A stretch of DNA of 64,000 nucleotides, from positions 18,973,501 to 19,037,500 of the forward strand of contig JAJEKV010000016.1 of NCBI GenBank assembly GCA_021234155.1. The letters run 5' to 3'. Made by a program: the position numbers and the translations under genes. Below, in pieces: positions 23,277-32,679 of this stretch. The notes beneath the pieces were generated by a model, which ran no database searches, was not told the DNA's origin, and was given only the letters and a program-made list of their open reading frames with translations. The number at the start of each line of letters is the position of its first letter. Position 1 is the first letter of the stretch. Source of the stretch: Isoetes taiwanensis. Lineage: Eukaryota; Streptophyta; Lycopodiopsida; Isoetales; Isoetaceae.

Positions 23277-23363
23277 ATGACGACTATATGGATATTCATA
23301 TCATATGAACATTATACTCGTACGTACAAAAGACGGTCGTCACATGATGCAAAAGAATAGTTG
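23277..23363 (+). repeat. Probable start of 3' LTR of chromovirus 2, cut by the 7-kb transposon
   Basis: The chromovirus frame ends in a purine-rich stretch (GTAGGAGGGGGATAG) followed by TATGACGACTATATGG. This is the place of a polypurine tract and LTR start. The sequence runs 87 bp to the target duplication TAGTTG (23,358-23,363) of the 7-kb transposon. I cannot define the LTR end. Confidence 0.4.
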
Positions 23364-23669
23364 GGTGTAAATTCTATAGTGGTGTACAGAAAGCACTGTC
23401 CGGACATGTGCTTTATGTGCTGAAAGCGCTTAGTACCTCCTGGACGTGTGACGTCCAACCGAATTAAAACAGAATTGGCATGCACCAAGAATAGTATATG
23501 CAATTCCGGAATGGCAGGGATCAGTGACTAGGATCTCCAAAGACGCGGGAACTCCGTTGGCGGGGAGGATGGATGGAGTTTCCTTTAGTGGTTGGTGGGA
23601 GAAATCAGAATTCGGAATTGCAATTAGAGAATTGCAATACCAATTAATACAATTCGAACAAATTTTGCA

Positions 23670-26520
23670 TTGTTTCAATTGAATTTTCAATTTGGAATTG
23701 TAATTCGAGTCGTGAAATATGTCCGTGAATTTCAATGGAAAGACTCCCCTGAAAGCATCGATTCAACTAGAAGAAAGATTTTCTTGCAAATTCAAGCTGA
23801 AAATAGAAGAAAATCCCGAGAAAGGAAGAGACAGAGAGAGAAGGAAAATAATCCTCCTTCCAATACCAAAGATTGTGGTGTTTTGAGTGAAAGAAGATTA
23901 CAGGAATTGTCGAAGAATTTGGAAGATTATTTCAATGAAATTACAAATACTTTTGCCTCGAATGTGGACAAAGGGAAGTTAGCATCGAGATTCTTTAAGA
24001 AGATTAAACATCTTCCACTCGATGTTGATGTAGCAGATCCAAAAGAAAATGCCCTTATGAGGGATTTAATTTTGAATGTGAAAGAGACTTTTCAAGCTCA
24101 AAAATATGATAGAAATACTGATGTTCTTCAAGCAAAAAGGAGTATACTGCAAATGGCTGCATCTTCAACAAAGGGAGTGAATCAATCAGCAATAGCAATG
24201 CTTCTATCTATTCCAAGAAGAACTGTGGCAAAAGCATTTCAGAGACGTGAAGTAGGTCCCTGGTCAATGTTCCAGAGGAGAAAAGGGTCTGATGCACTTT
24301 CAGATGAAGCAATAGGTAAGATAAATAATTTTTGGGATGAGAATACTAGGATCTCACCATATAAAAAATATGTGAGAAAACATGTTAGTGAAACAGGTGA
24401 AAAGATTGACCATCCTATTCATTTGCTGGAGGTGACACAAGTAAGCACATTCTGCCTCTTTTTTTTCTGTATTTTGCATGATATTGTTGCTAAATCTGTG
24501 TTATGATCAGTTGCAGTTTTATCTTCAATTCAGGAAAGAGTATCCTGAGATCAATATATGCCAGCAAACTTTTGAGAAGCTTAAACCCAGCTATATTAGG
24601 AGATCGCAAGAAAGAGAGACTTGCTGCTGCCAGTACCACATGCACCTTGATTTTGTCATGCAGGCAATTAATAACATGAGGTCTGATCCTTATGGTGTGC
24701 ACAAAGATTGCAAATGTGCATGTAGGGTATGTGGTCCAGGTCCAACATGCAATGCTAAGGACAATATTTTCAAATCTACAAGTGAGTATTGGAGAAATGT
24801 GGTATGCCCCAAAGTAGAAGCAGATGAATGGCACAAACATGCATGTTTGATGCAGACCTGCAAGAAATGTGGTCTCAAGAGGTAAGTTATTAACATAGCT
24901 CATATTGTTTAACTTTTCATTTCTATGATATATAGATAACATATCTCATATATTGTTTAACTTTTCATTTCTATGATATCTAGCTTCAATATTCTCTTCA
25001 AGACTTTCTCTAATCCACTTTTATCTGAGATTCCAAAGTGTCCAAGGGAAACAAGTAAATCATTAGAACACCTGGTGGATTGAAAAGTTTTTGAAAAAGT
25101 TAGTGTTGAGTTTGTGTTATAAGGATCACGTCATTTATACTAATTTGTTGATTCTACTACTTGCAAAGAAGAAGTCAAGCTTCTAAAGAGAAACCCTAAG
25201 AAGAAACCAACTAAAGTTACAAGATTGGCCTACAAGACTGATACCCCTTTTGAATTTCAGGAACATGCAAGAAAAACAATGGCAGCATTTGTGCCACACA
25301 ACTACAAGGCTCATTGGTAAGCAAAACAATTCGGACAATGTTTGGCAAGTTTTGGAGAGAAGACACAATAGTTTCAGAATTGACTTTTGCGAGAAAACTA
25401 TGGTTTCAAAGTTCAGTAGGAAGTTTAATCATGTCATTGGCAATAATGACTGGGTATCCATTTTAGTTCATATCACTTACGGGTTTGGAAGGAAACAAGA
25501 GGTGGATGGCAATGACATCAAGAAGAAAAGAAAAGATATGAAGCAAAAAGATGATAATGAGAAATTATAAAAAGAGTGTCACTTCTATATTTCGGATGAG
25601 AAGTCTCATGACATTTGAATTTGTCTGACATTGCCTCTTAAAATATGCCACTTGGTTGGAGTTAAATGGTAGTCAATATTCCAAGCATTACGTATGGTCA
25701 CATGGTTGTTCATCTCAATTTAAGTCTTCAAGACCATTCTATTTCTTGGGTAGATGGTACAGAGATCTTGGGAAGGAGATTATTTGGAATTTCTTTGCCA
25801 GCTCGCATGGAAAAGGTGAGCATGATGGCCAAGGAGCAGTGGTAAAAAGATTTCTCACAAAGGAACAAGCAAGTATAATGGGAGAAATCTCCGATTGTCT
25901 TTGCAGATGTCGTTCGATTTTTAAATGAATTCTTTACCTTGACTCATCCGATTTCGATATATTACTGGTAAGCATCGCGCACTTGTAGCACTTGAAGCAC
26001 TTAGACCTGTATTTTATAATAATTATTGTGCATGATTTTTATGTATGTTTGGTGATGTACATGTTGAAGGCCATTTATATACAAACATAACATTTTGAAC
26101 TTTTTTTTTGTTATTGGAATGTTTACTTACCTGTACAACACTTACAGTACTTGCAGCAGTTAAGCACTTACAGCACTTGATTAATTGTGGCCTGCATGTA
26201 CTTTTGGGAAATTGATCCTCATAGTATAGATAGATCAGAAAGGTATGATACTCATACTCTCAAAGGGACAACTAAAATTCATTGCATCAGGCCTTTTGAT
26301 AGAGAAAATCCTTTGAAGCTTGCACATAGACCTTTGTCATGTTTTTGCATGTCTTGCCAGCAAGGGAAATGGGACTCATGTAGCACTAAATTTCGTATAG
26401 GAGGTTGGGAGACAAATGAGTTGGTCCCAAAAAAAAGCGGAAGCTGGGAAATTATAGACAATGAGGTTGTGTCCAAGACGAGGAGATTGATAGTAAAGGT
26501 GATGGTGACCATGATCTGAT
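23670..26520 (+). pseudogene. Transposase-like gene of the 7-kb transposon, intron-containing and decayed
   Basis: Exon 1 (open from 23,670 to 24,440) has a basic N-terminus (RKSRERKRQREKE) and a helix-turn-helix-like stretch, NQSAIAMLLSIPRRTVAKAF. An in-frame intron (24,441-24,510; GTAAGC...GATCAG) joins it to LQFYLQFRKEYPEINICQQ and a Cys/His-rich segment (ETCCCQYHMHLDF; CKCACRVCGPGPTC). A second intron, 24,882-24,983 (GTAAGT...ATCTAG), follows. Beyond it several frameshifts occur, but 25,656-25,928 is open with YVWSHGCSSQFKSS and FFASSHGKGEHDGQGAVVKR. These are likely catalytic-domain motifs; the expected SDG has become SHG. A C-terminal piece (26,187-26,519) carries CFCMSCQQGKWDSC. I know such proteins only as uncharacterised transposon-like proteins; the superfamily is not certain. 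Confidence 0.7.
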
Positions 26521-26529
26521 CAGCTCTAA

Positions 26530-27045
26530 TATAGAAGTAGGGGACAATTTTGCAAAGTGAATGCGTAAGAAGGCAATCTTTGAGGGTGTAGACTTTTATG
26601 TCCCCGAAATGTATTGAGACAAAGAACACATTACTAGATGATTATGAAGATGGTGGGGCAATGTTTTTGGAATTGGTGAGGTCATACTTTCGCTACTATT
26701 ACAAACAATTGGAAGGAGAATTAAGTTTTCAACTTCTTTTAGACAAACCATCGGGCCCACGATTAATGACCACCTCATTAGGATTTGCAAATTTGACATG
26801 ACTTTGGTGAAAGACAACATGTATAGTATGGATGAGCAGACATGCCAACAAATAATGAGAAGCCTGCCTTCAAGTTAATAACAGTTTAGGAGCAGCAATT
26901 GTGCAAAGAAGATAAAAATATTCATTAATAACTTAATAAGTATATCCAGATCCAAAGGATATATCAAAATGTATACAAAATTGGCCAGCCTACATGAACA
27001 ACAAAAATGGCTGGCTGTCAGTTGACTATTTACAATTTGTTTCAC
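26530..27045. other. Transposon interior between convergent genes
   Basis: Downstream end of the plus-strand transposase-like gene and the minus-strand FCP1-like gene. A 67-codon plus frame (26,598-26,801; LLDDYEDGGAMFLELVRSYF) could be a further decayed exon. The two transcripts converge here, so their 3' UTRs may overlap. Confidence 0.35.
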
Positions 27046-28077
27046 CTAACTATTTACAAATTGTTTCAGGTGTTGCAAGGCAGAGTTGTTGATGAACTTG
27101 CTATCTGCCTGTTCAGTCAGCCACTTCAGAAATGTAGAGTAATAGAGATCAAAAGAAACATGCTGAGGAACTGTTAACATTGCTGCATCCAACCTCTCAA
27201 GAATGTCCACGGCCTCCATATCAAAGAAATCCACATATTGTGCTCTCTTCAATAATGTCTTCCAGTTATCATCCATTGCAAGTTGATACAATGATGGAAA
27301 AATGGAATCCACTAGCAAACTTGAACTTGACTTAAATTCTTCAATCCTCATGCTTGCTGCAATAACAGTTGTATAAGGTGGAGACAAGAATGTCTTATAA
27401 ACTGAGTCATCAATAAAAATACATCTTTCAGTGTATTGAGGAAACTGGCAGTACACCTTTTCCAAAGGTTTCATGAACACTGGTTTGTCAACATGTCCAG
27501 GTAAAGTGAAAGGCATTTTGTCACAAAACTCTTGTCCCCAAATAAAAACAAACTTGTGTATAAGTAATGGACACAACTTCTGTAACACCTCCTTTGTATT
27601 GAAAGCAGTCATAGATGACCATATAGCCAAGTCATAGTAAACACTTACCTTGTTTAAAAATTCTGTAACACCAGGCATGAATAAAACTATCTTGTTTTTT
27701 GTATACTCTATAATGTGTGGGCCAGGTATTTCAATTTTTTCAGACTTTGAATATGTTTTAACCAAAACACCATTGAGGTCCATAATCAATAGCTTTCTAC
27801 TCACCATGCTATCTCTGCTATGTGTTGCTTTACTATTTGAACCTGTTGGCTCAACACTTGCTGGCAAACTTGCTGGCTCGACACTTGTTTCAAATGTCTT
27901 GGCAACTGTATCAACACAATGTTGAACCATTGTTGGCTGAACTATATTTGCCTCAACTATATTTTGTGGAACAAAAGCTGGCTCAACACTTGTTTCAAAT
28001 GTCTTAGCAACTGTATCAACACAATGTTGAACCATTGTTGGCTGAACTATATTTGCCTCAACTATATTATCTCCCAC
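27046..28077 (-). CDS. FCP1/NIF-type HAD phosphatase-like protein within the transposon
   Basis: 343 codons. An N-terminal low-complexity part contains two near-identical 36-residue repeats (each with NIVEANIVQPTMVQHCVDT and TFETSVEPA). Then comes an FCP1/SCP-like HAD domain: motif I LLIMDLNGVLVKT, a middle block VLFMPGVTEFLNKVSVYYDL and AIWSSMTAFNTKEV (motif II), and CIFIDDSVYKTF (motif III, DD). In motif I the canonical DxDx(T/V) reads DLNGV, so the second Asp, the general acid/base, is Asn; this predicts weak or no phosphatase activity unless the variant is tolerated. Upstream minus-strand sequence to about 28,270 continues coding-like (NEKEKSNIINKVKKRRAEVE) after an AATGTAG splice acceptor-like site, so the real gene may be longer and start elsewhere. 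Why a transposon carries it is unknown; capture of a host gene is the simplest idea. Confidence 0.7.
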   Translation of the reverse strand: MGDNIVEANIVQPTMVQHCVDTVAKTFETSVEPAFVPQNIVEANIVQPTMVQHCVDTVAKTFETSVEPASLPASVEPTGSNSKATHSRDSMVSRKLLIMDLNGVLVKTYSKSEKIEIPGPHIIEYTKNKIVLFMPGVTEFLNKVSVYYDLAIWSSMTAFNTKEVLQKLCPLLIHKFVFIWGQEFCDKMPFTLPGHVDKPVFMKPLEKVYCQFPQYTERCIFIDDSVYKTFLSPPYTTVIAASMRIEEFKSSSSLLVDSIFPSLYQLAMDDNWKTLLKRAQYVDFFDMEAVDILERLDAAMLTVPQHVSFDLYYSTFLKWLTEQADSKFINNSALQHLKQFVNS

Positions 28078-28529
28078 AAAAGAAGACTCAACTATAGTTG
28101 GTTGAACTATAGTTTCTGGAGCTAATGGTTGTTGAAACTATAGTTGCCTCAAGTATAGTTTTTGGAACTAAAGGTGGCTCAACTTCTGCTCTCCTTTTCT
28201 TCACTTTATTGATGATGTTTGATTTCTCTTTTTCATTATCAAATTTGTTTGAATTTCGTGCAGACCTACATTAGAACAAAACAAATTCAAACAACCATTG
28301 CAAAGCAATTTAAATTTTTTTGATTAATAACACTCAAATGGCTACAATGAACACTCAAATACCTTCTAATGGATACAACACTTCTTTTCATTGATATGGA
28401 ATGGGAATTATCTCCAATTGTCCCTGCATGGAATCAAGGCCAGCTAATTTTCATGTAACAGACTCTTGATTGAGACAGAATCGCATCAAGTATAGCTTGA
28501 AATAGAATACCTTCTTTTGGAGTTGGACC

Positions 28530-29288
28530 CTAATCTTCTACTTCAACAGCAGTGGCAGCAGATTGACCTGTCGTGATGATGCTTTCCCAAGTAGCAGCAT
28601 TATTAAGTGCTACAAGTGCTTCATCTGTTGTTTGCTGCAACTTTAAACTTGTATTCTCATCAGCCTCTAATGCATCTTTCAGATTCTTCTTGCTTCTGAA
28701 TGGATAAGTCCTCTTAGGTGCTTCTCCTTTCCTGCTTGCTTTATCTTTGCTTTTCTGTTTCTTTGGAACCTGCACTTTTGATTTGGGTGAAAATTTCCTT
28801 TTCTTCGAATGTTCCTTCACCACTTCTATCTCTATGTCACTCTCTTGATGTGACTCTGTATTTTCTTTCCCCTCAACAACCTTCCCAAGGTTTTCTATAG
28901 CAACTTCACTCTCATCATCTGTTAGTATGACATTATTTGCTCTAATCTTATAAGGAGATCTTGAAGTTGAGGGTAGCAGAGCAAGAGTTGATCTCCTATC
29001 ATGTACAATGGAAGGTGATCCTGTAGTTTCAAGCACTGTCTCGTCCACAGGCACTGTCATACCAAGCTCTAAAAATAAAGCAGAACTGATAGATGAAGTG
29101 CAAACAATGCATTTACCTTTAGCCAACAGAGCTGTGCACATTAAGTGATACTCATGATCACATTTTAGTTTTCTTGATAACTTTTGTAAATCTTTGGAGA
29201 ATGCTAATCCACATGTAGCACAAAGCGTCCTCAAATAGCAATGTAAGTCTCTACTATTTGCATTGACTCTAATTGGTGAAAATTTCAT
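28530..29288 (-). CDS. RING-H2-like protein with basic acidic-mixed tail, within the transposon
   Basis: 252 codons. Near the N-terminus (residues about 22-63) is a C-x2-C ... C-x-H-x2-H-x2-C ... C-x2-C series: CATC, KCDHEYHLMC, KCIVC. This fits a RING-H2 zinc finger, usually an E3 ubiquitin-ligase domain. The rest is charged, with an acidic middle (TESHQESDIEIEVV) and a Lys-rich NLS-like stretch (KKRKFSPKSKVQVPKKQKSK). Its start codon falls just where the coiled-coil relic upstream ends in another frame, so it may be the C-terminal exon of one gene rather than a separate one. No frameshift within the 252 codons. Confidence 0.55.
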   Translation of the reverse strand: MKFSPIRVNANSRDLHCYLRTLCATCGLAFSKDLQKLSRKLKCDHEYHLMCTALLAKGKCIVCTSSISSALFLELGMTVPVDETVLETTGSPSIVHDRRSTLALLPSTSRSPYKIRANNVILTDDESEVAIENLGKVVEGKENTESHQESDIEIEVVKEHSKKRKFSPKSKVQVPKKQKSKDKASRKGEAPKRTYPFRSKKNLKDALEADENTSLKLQQTTDEALVALNNAATWESIITTGQSAATAVEVED

Positions 29289-29299
29289 ATCTTTCGGGT

Positions 29300-30139
29300 T
29301 CTTCCAAGTTTTTGAGGTTTGATCTCAGTATTGAGAGGTTAGCATCCTTCATGCGAAGCTCACCTTGCAATTCATCCCTTCTTGATGTTGTGTTTGGATT
29401 GATCTTCCTGTAACTTTCCATTTTTTTTTGCTGCATAGGTCTCAAGCATAATACTTGTTTCAAGCTCAGCAATGTCTTTCTCTAACTCGAGTTACCCTCG
29501 CAAGTTTTTTTTGAGTTCTAATTTTTTCATTTGCTCAATATTATTGTTTGCTTCTGCCACATTGCCACTTAAAGCCTGGTTTGAGAGATCCTCTGCTGCC
29601 AATGTGACAAGGATGTCATTCAACTCCAATGCACAAGCTTCTCTCTCACTAGAAATTCTGGTGATCTCATTCTCGATCAGTTCTACATTCTTTCAAATTT
29701 TTGTGTTCAAAATAAAAGATTCCACTGCCAACTTCTTTTCCTCTTCAGCTTCTACCGTCTCTGTATTTTTTGGTTCCAATGATTCAGGCTTCCTACACCT
29801 TCTGTATTTCATAATTTGAGCTCCAGCAGCAGCCCAATTTACCTTGTGCTTTTCAGGATTTTTTTGTGTAGATTTCATTATTGCATAATCCCTCACACTG
29901 ATAAAGCTTTTTTTTATCAATGTTTGTAATTGTTCTTTCAGATGTGGCTGTACCAGCGAGATTTTTATACTGTGTCTGGAATTTATCTCCTCTCTCCAAA
30001 CTGATAGCCAATCTTCAGTGGTGATTTTTTTCTCCAAATATTTCATTTTTAGAGCCGGAATTAGTCCATCATCCGACAATCCATGCATTTCCACAAAATC
30101 TTCTACTGTCACTGCTTCGCCCATTCTGATGCTTTCCAT
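29300..30139 (-). pseudogene. Coiled-coil protein, probable N-terminal part of the RING gene, broken
   Basis: The frame 30,139-29,693 begins MESIRMGEAVTVEDFVEMHG and has TEDWLSVWREEINSRHSIKI and NPEKHKVNWAAAGAQIMKYR, with no family I recognise. After its stop another frame (about 29,690-29,380) reads IENEITRISSEREACALELN and ELEKDIAELETSIMLETYAA, a coiled coil broken by one stop. A third frame (29,472-29,269) gives RDELQGELRMKDANLSILRS and overlaps the start of the RING frame. The order suggests one ancestral minus-strand protein: N-domain, coiled coil, RING-H2, basic tail. Confidence 0.5.
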
Positions 30140-30256
30140 TTGGCTTTCGCTATGGCTATGGCGCGAGAAATTCGACTAAAAGCTATGGCTATGGCGCGAG
30201 AAAGTTCGACTAAAAGCTATGGCTTATGGCTATGGCGTACGGTTATGGCGCGGGAA
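30140..30256 (-). repeat. Short tandem repeats upstream of the minus-strand transposon gene
   Basis: CTATGGCTATGGCGCGAGAAA and TTCGACTAAAAGC(TATGGC) units are repeated twice and then degenerate to TATGGC repeats. They sit just 5' of the minus-strand start codon at 30,139, where a promoter would be. Confidence 0.7.
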
Positions 30257-30361
30257 CTGCCAGCATTAAATGCGTGACACAAGGCTGATGGGATCCAAGT
30301 GCTTTAGGTGCTGGGTGCTGTCGCATTTTTTTATCACCACTATAGAATTTACACCTAGTTG

Positions 30362-30436
30362 CACAAGACAAGGTTTGAACTTGCAACTTTCTAGTTGCAA
30401 ATCACACACCTTTGCCAAGTGCAATGGCAATACTTG
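30362..30436 (-). repeat. tRNA-like sequence, probable SINE head
   Basis: On the minus strand, CTTGGCAAAGGTGTGTG resembles a pol III A box and GCAAG-TTCAAAC-CTTGT makes a full 5-bp, 7-nt-loop T arm with a B-box core GTTCAAACC. A TTGCAAC/GTTGCAA stem sits between them. A proper acceptor stem and anticodon arm do not form, so this is not called a tRNA gene. The 7-kb transposon lies just 3' of the B box in this orientation. Confidence 0.5.
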
Positions 30437-30439
30437 TTG

Positions 30440-31270
30440 AAGATATTCCCTCACGTCTTCCTCAAGGTGCCTCTCCTCGAGATCCACACGTACTCCATGG
30501 CAGTGTTGTCGATGTTCCTTTGTACAATGGTGTTGAAGATCTATATCCTCCTACTTGTACATCAGCTCATACTCTGGGTAGACTTGCCGATGTGCCGAGC
30601 TCTATGATATCTATTGTTGGCTATGCTTTTGCTCCATAGTCTAACTAAAGATGCAATGGCTGTTGATGCTTAGGCATTCAAGTCTTATATCTAATCTTGA
30701 GCAATAATTGTTCCTTTCCATCATATGTTTTGAAGTTATTTGGAGGTGCTTCTTGAATTTTTGGGCAATTCCTTTGGTTAGACTCCCAAGAAGTTGTTCT
30801 CTTCATTAATTAACCTTTCAATTGACAATTATTGTGTTCGTCAAGTTGCATGCGAGTTATTGCTTGGGTGAGACGCCTAGTCACTTCTTCATGTGCGACC
30901 TTTATAATCTTATTCCTCTCGATCTCATGACTTGGACATCATTGCATTCGAAGGTGCTATTATGCCTTCTTGTCTTGTGGTCTCTTAAAGTGCCATTTGA
31001 TTATGCTTCACAATTTTGAACATCATTTTGCCTCTATGGAGCTTGTGGAAGTAATCGGTTGCTAATAGTTCTCTAGATTCTGGTTCCTGGCCTTTGTCCC
31101 TCCATACTTGTGCATCTCCATGGTGAGTAAGACATCATGTCTCTCCTCCCTAATGGAACTTCATTTTATGAAATGTTATGGCAAAGGTAGTTAAGCTGGA
31201 ACCTAGCTTAAAATTAGTTCATTGTGACCCTTTATGTGAGTGTATAACTAGGTGTTATTGATATTGTTAT
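30440..31270. other. Unassigned, weak coding-like frames
   Basis: Frames at 30,412-30,639 (EDIPSRLPQGASPRDPHV) and 30,822-31,019 show no domain. The first might be a fragment of a larger protein cut by the SINE-like head. No other structure seen. Confidence 0.3.
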
Positions 31271-31279
31271 AATAAGTAA

Positions 31280-31535
31280 CAGCTTCATAAGAGTTGTGTC
31301 ATAACTTGAAAAGTAGTTGTGTATTTAAGACCTTTGCATCTCCCATTTCAAGCATTAATAGTAAAAAAAAAGCATTGTTCACTTTAAATTGAGAAGTATT
31401 AGGTTCCCTAAAGTAACAACTTTAATAAGAGCTATGTCATAACTTGAGAAGTAGTTGTGTAACTAAGACCCTTACATCTCCCATTTCAAGCATTAATAGT
31501 AACAGAAAGCACTGTCCACCTTAAATTGGGAAGTA
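31280..31535. repeat. Tandem duplication of ~125 bp
   Basis: Both copies contain GTCATAACTTGA(A/G)AAGTAGTTGTGTA, CATCTCCCATTTCAAGCATT and AATTG(A/G)GAAGTATTAG(A/G)TTC. Copies lie at about 31,298-31,405 and 31,426-31,537. Non-coding. Confidence 0.8.
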
Positions 31536-31689
31536 TTAGATTCTTTGTAATTTAGCTTTTGAATCTTCAGATTGCAATGTTCACAAGCTCCTTTAGTTTT
31601 AACTAACACACTTCTCCTTTTATGTGGGTTTCTCTGCCTCCGACGTACTTGCCTTTGGCTGCCAGCTTGCACGCTCGGACGTAGGCCCG

Positions 31690-32679
31690 TTGGACTCGGG
31701 CTGCAGTCTCCACCTTAGAGGATTGGTATTGGCATAGCCAACTGGTTCCTTGGGAGTTTTTTCAGGCCCGCTTTCGGCTTAAGAACAGTGATCGAGCTAT
31801 ATGGCAGCAAGTGGCCTCCTGTATACCACTGCATATGTCTGGTCTCCTCCAGGGAGGGGTGGTCTTTCAGATTTGGAAGGTTCATTCGGGGGTCGATAAG
31901 CATGTTTTGTTCGTTCTTGTTATCGGACGTTGGTTATTCATGATACTTTACCTCCTTCTGACAAGTGGGCACTGAAGCTTCACGGTTCCTGTTGGCGCTC
32001 CATCTGGACATGGACTTGGAACTCTCTCCCTCCACCAAAGGTTAGGGTTCTCTTGTGGCAAGTGGTGCACCGCTGCATTAGGGTAAATGTTATTGTGCAT
32101 AGATTTAAGCCAGCTGTGAGTTTTCTTTGCCCTTGATGTGGCTCTCATCGAGAGTCCATTGAACATTGTCTAGTTTTATGCCCACATTTGCAAGCTACAT
32201 GGAATTGGGTCAGAGCATTGTTTCGGATCAGGATGTATAGCTAGAAGATACTTCTTCATGTGTTTCCAGCTTCATGGTCCTCTCCCAAGAGGCAGGCTTT
32301 CCATATGTGTAAGGCATGTTTGGTTTGGTTGATTTGGAAACGGTGTCCTTTATGGACTTTTCAAGGGATTCAGCAACCTGTAGTCTCTCTAGTTCCACGA
32401 CTCAGACATAAGCTATTCCCGAGTTTTCTTGTGTTTACTGGCCTAGAGGAGACAAAGTTTTGCATCTGGCGAGATATTTTGCACATTGTAAATGCGAATG
32501 GGGAGTTTGTACAGTGATTACTAGAGGTGATTGGAAGTTTACGCACTAGTTTTTTAGTATGGAGTGCTGAGGTGTCTTTGTCTCTTCGGGGCATTCTTTT
32601 TCCTCACTACTCGTCTTGTATCATTGCCATTCTTTTAATATAAGTGTCTCAGTTCTTTAAAAAAAAAAAAAAAAAAAAA
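31690..32679 (+). mobile_element. 5'-truncated LINE, 3' end with zf-RVT domain and poly(A)
   Basis: The frame 31,930-32,136 followed by another, 32,260-32,517, shows the zinc-binding region typical of the C-terminus of plant LINE reverse transcriptases: IWTWTWNSLPPPKVRVLLWQ, then CPCGSHRESIEHCLVLCPH across one stop. The upstream frame (about 31,705-31,930) reads RLKNSDRAIWQQVAS. The element ends in a ~20-nt poly(A) (32,659-32,679) preceded by TTTTAATATAAG. RT and endonuclease are absent. The left end is approximate and no target duplication was recognised. Confidence 0.75.

Larger units (their letters stand above)
23364..30355. mobile_element. 6,992-bp DNA transposon with 21-bp TIRs and 6-bp target duplication
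   Basis: The left end (23,364-23,384) begins GGTGTAAATTC and ends ATAGTGGTG. The right end (30,335-30,355) is its exact reverse complement over 21 bp. The direct repeat TAGTTG lies just outside each end (23,358-23,363; 30,356-30,361). A subterminal motif GTGCTTTA(T/G)GTGCTG occurs near both ends in direct orientation (23,408-23,422; 30,299-30,313). Inside, the plus strand carries a transposase-like gene with introns; the minus strand carries FCP1-like, RING-H2 and coiled-coil genes. TSD length 6 excludes TA- (mariner), TTAA- (Kolobok/piggyBac), 8-bp (hAT) and 9-bp (Mutator) families. Insertion beside a tRNA-like sequence recalls the Dada superfamily, which is a hypothesis. Confidence 0.85.

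Noticed and set aside
23278-23341. TGACGAC...GTCGTCA as a 64-bp LTR
   Set aside because: Too short and without a partner; more likely a chance inverted pair within the LTR start of chromovirus 2.
23358-30361. Explaining the 21-bp inverted repeat as two SINE copies in opposite orientation
   Set aside because: Outside the 21 bp the flanks match in direct orientation (TAGTTG), not inverted, and the tRNA-like head exists only on the right side.
30362-30436. A functional tRNA gene
   Set aside because: The T arm and B box are good, but the acceptor stem and a normal anticodon arm cannot be formed.
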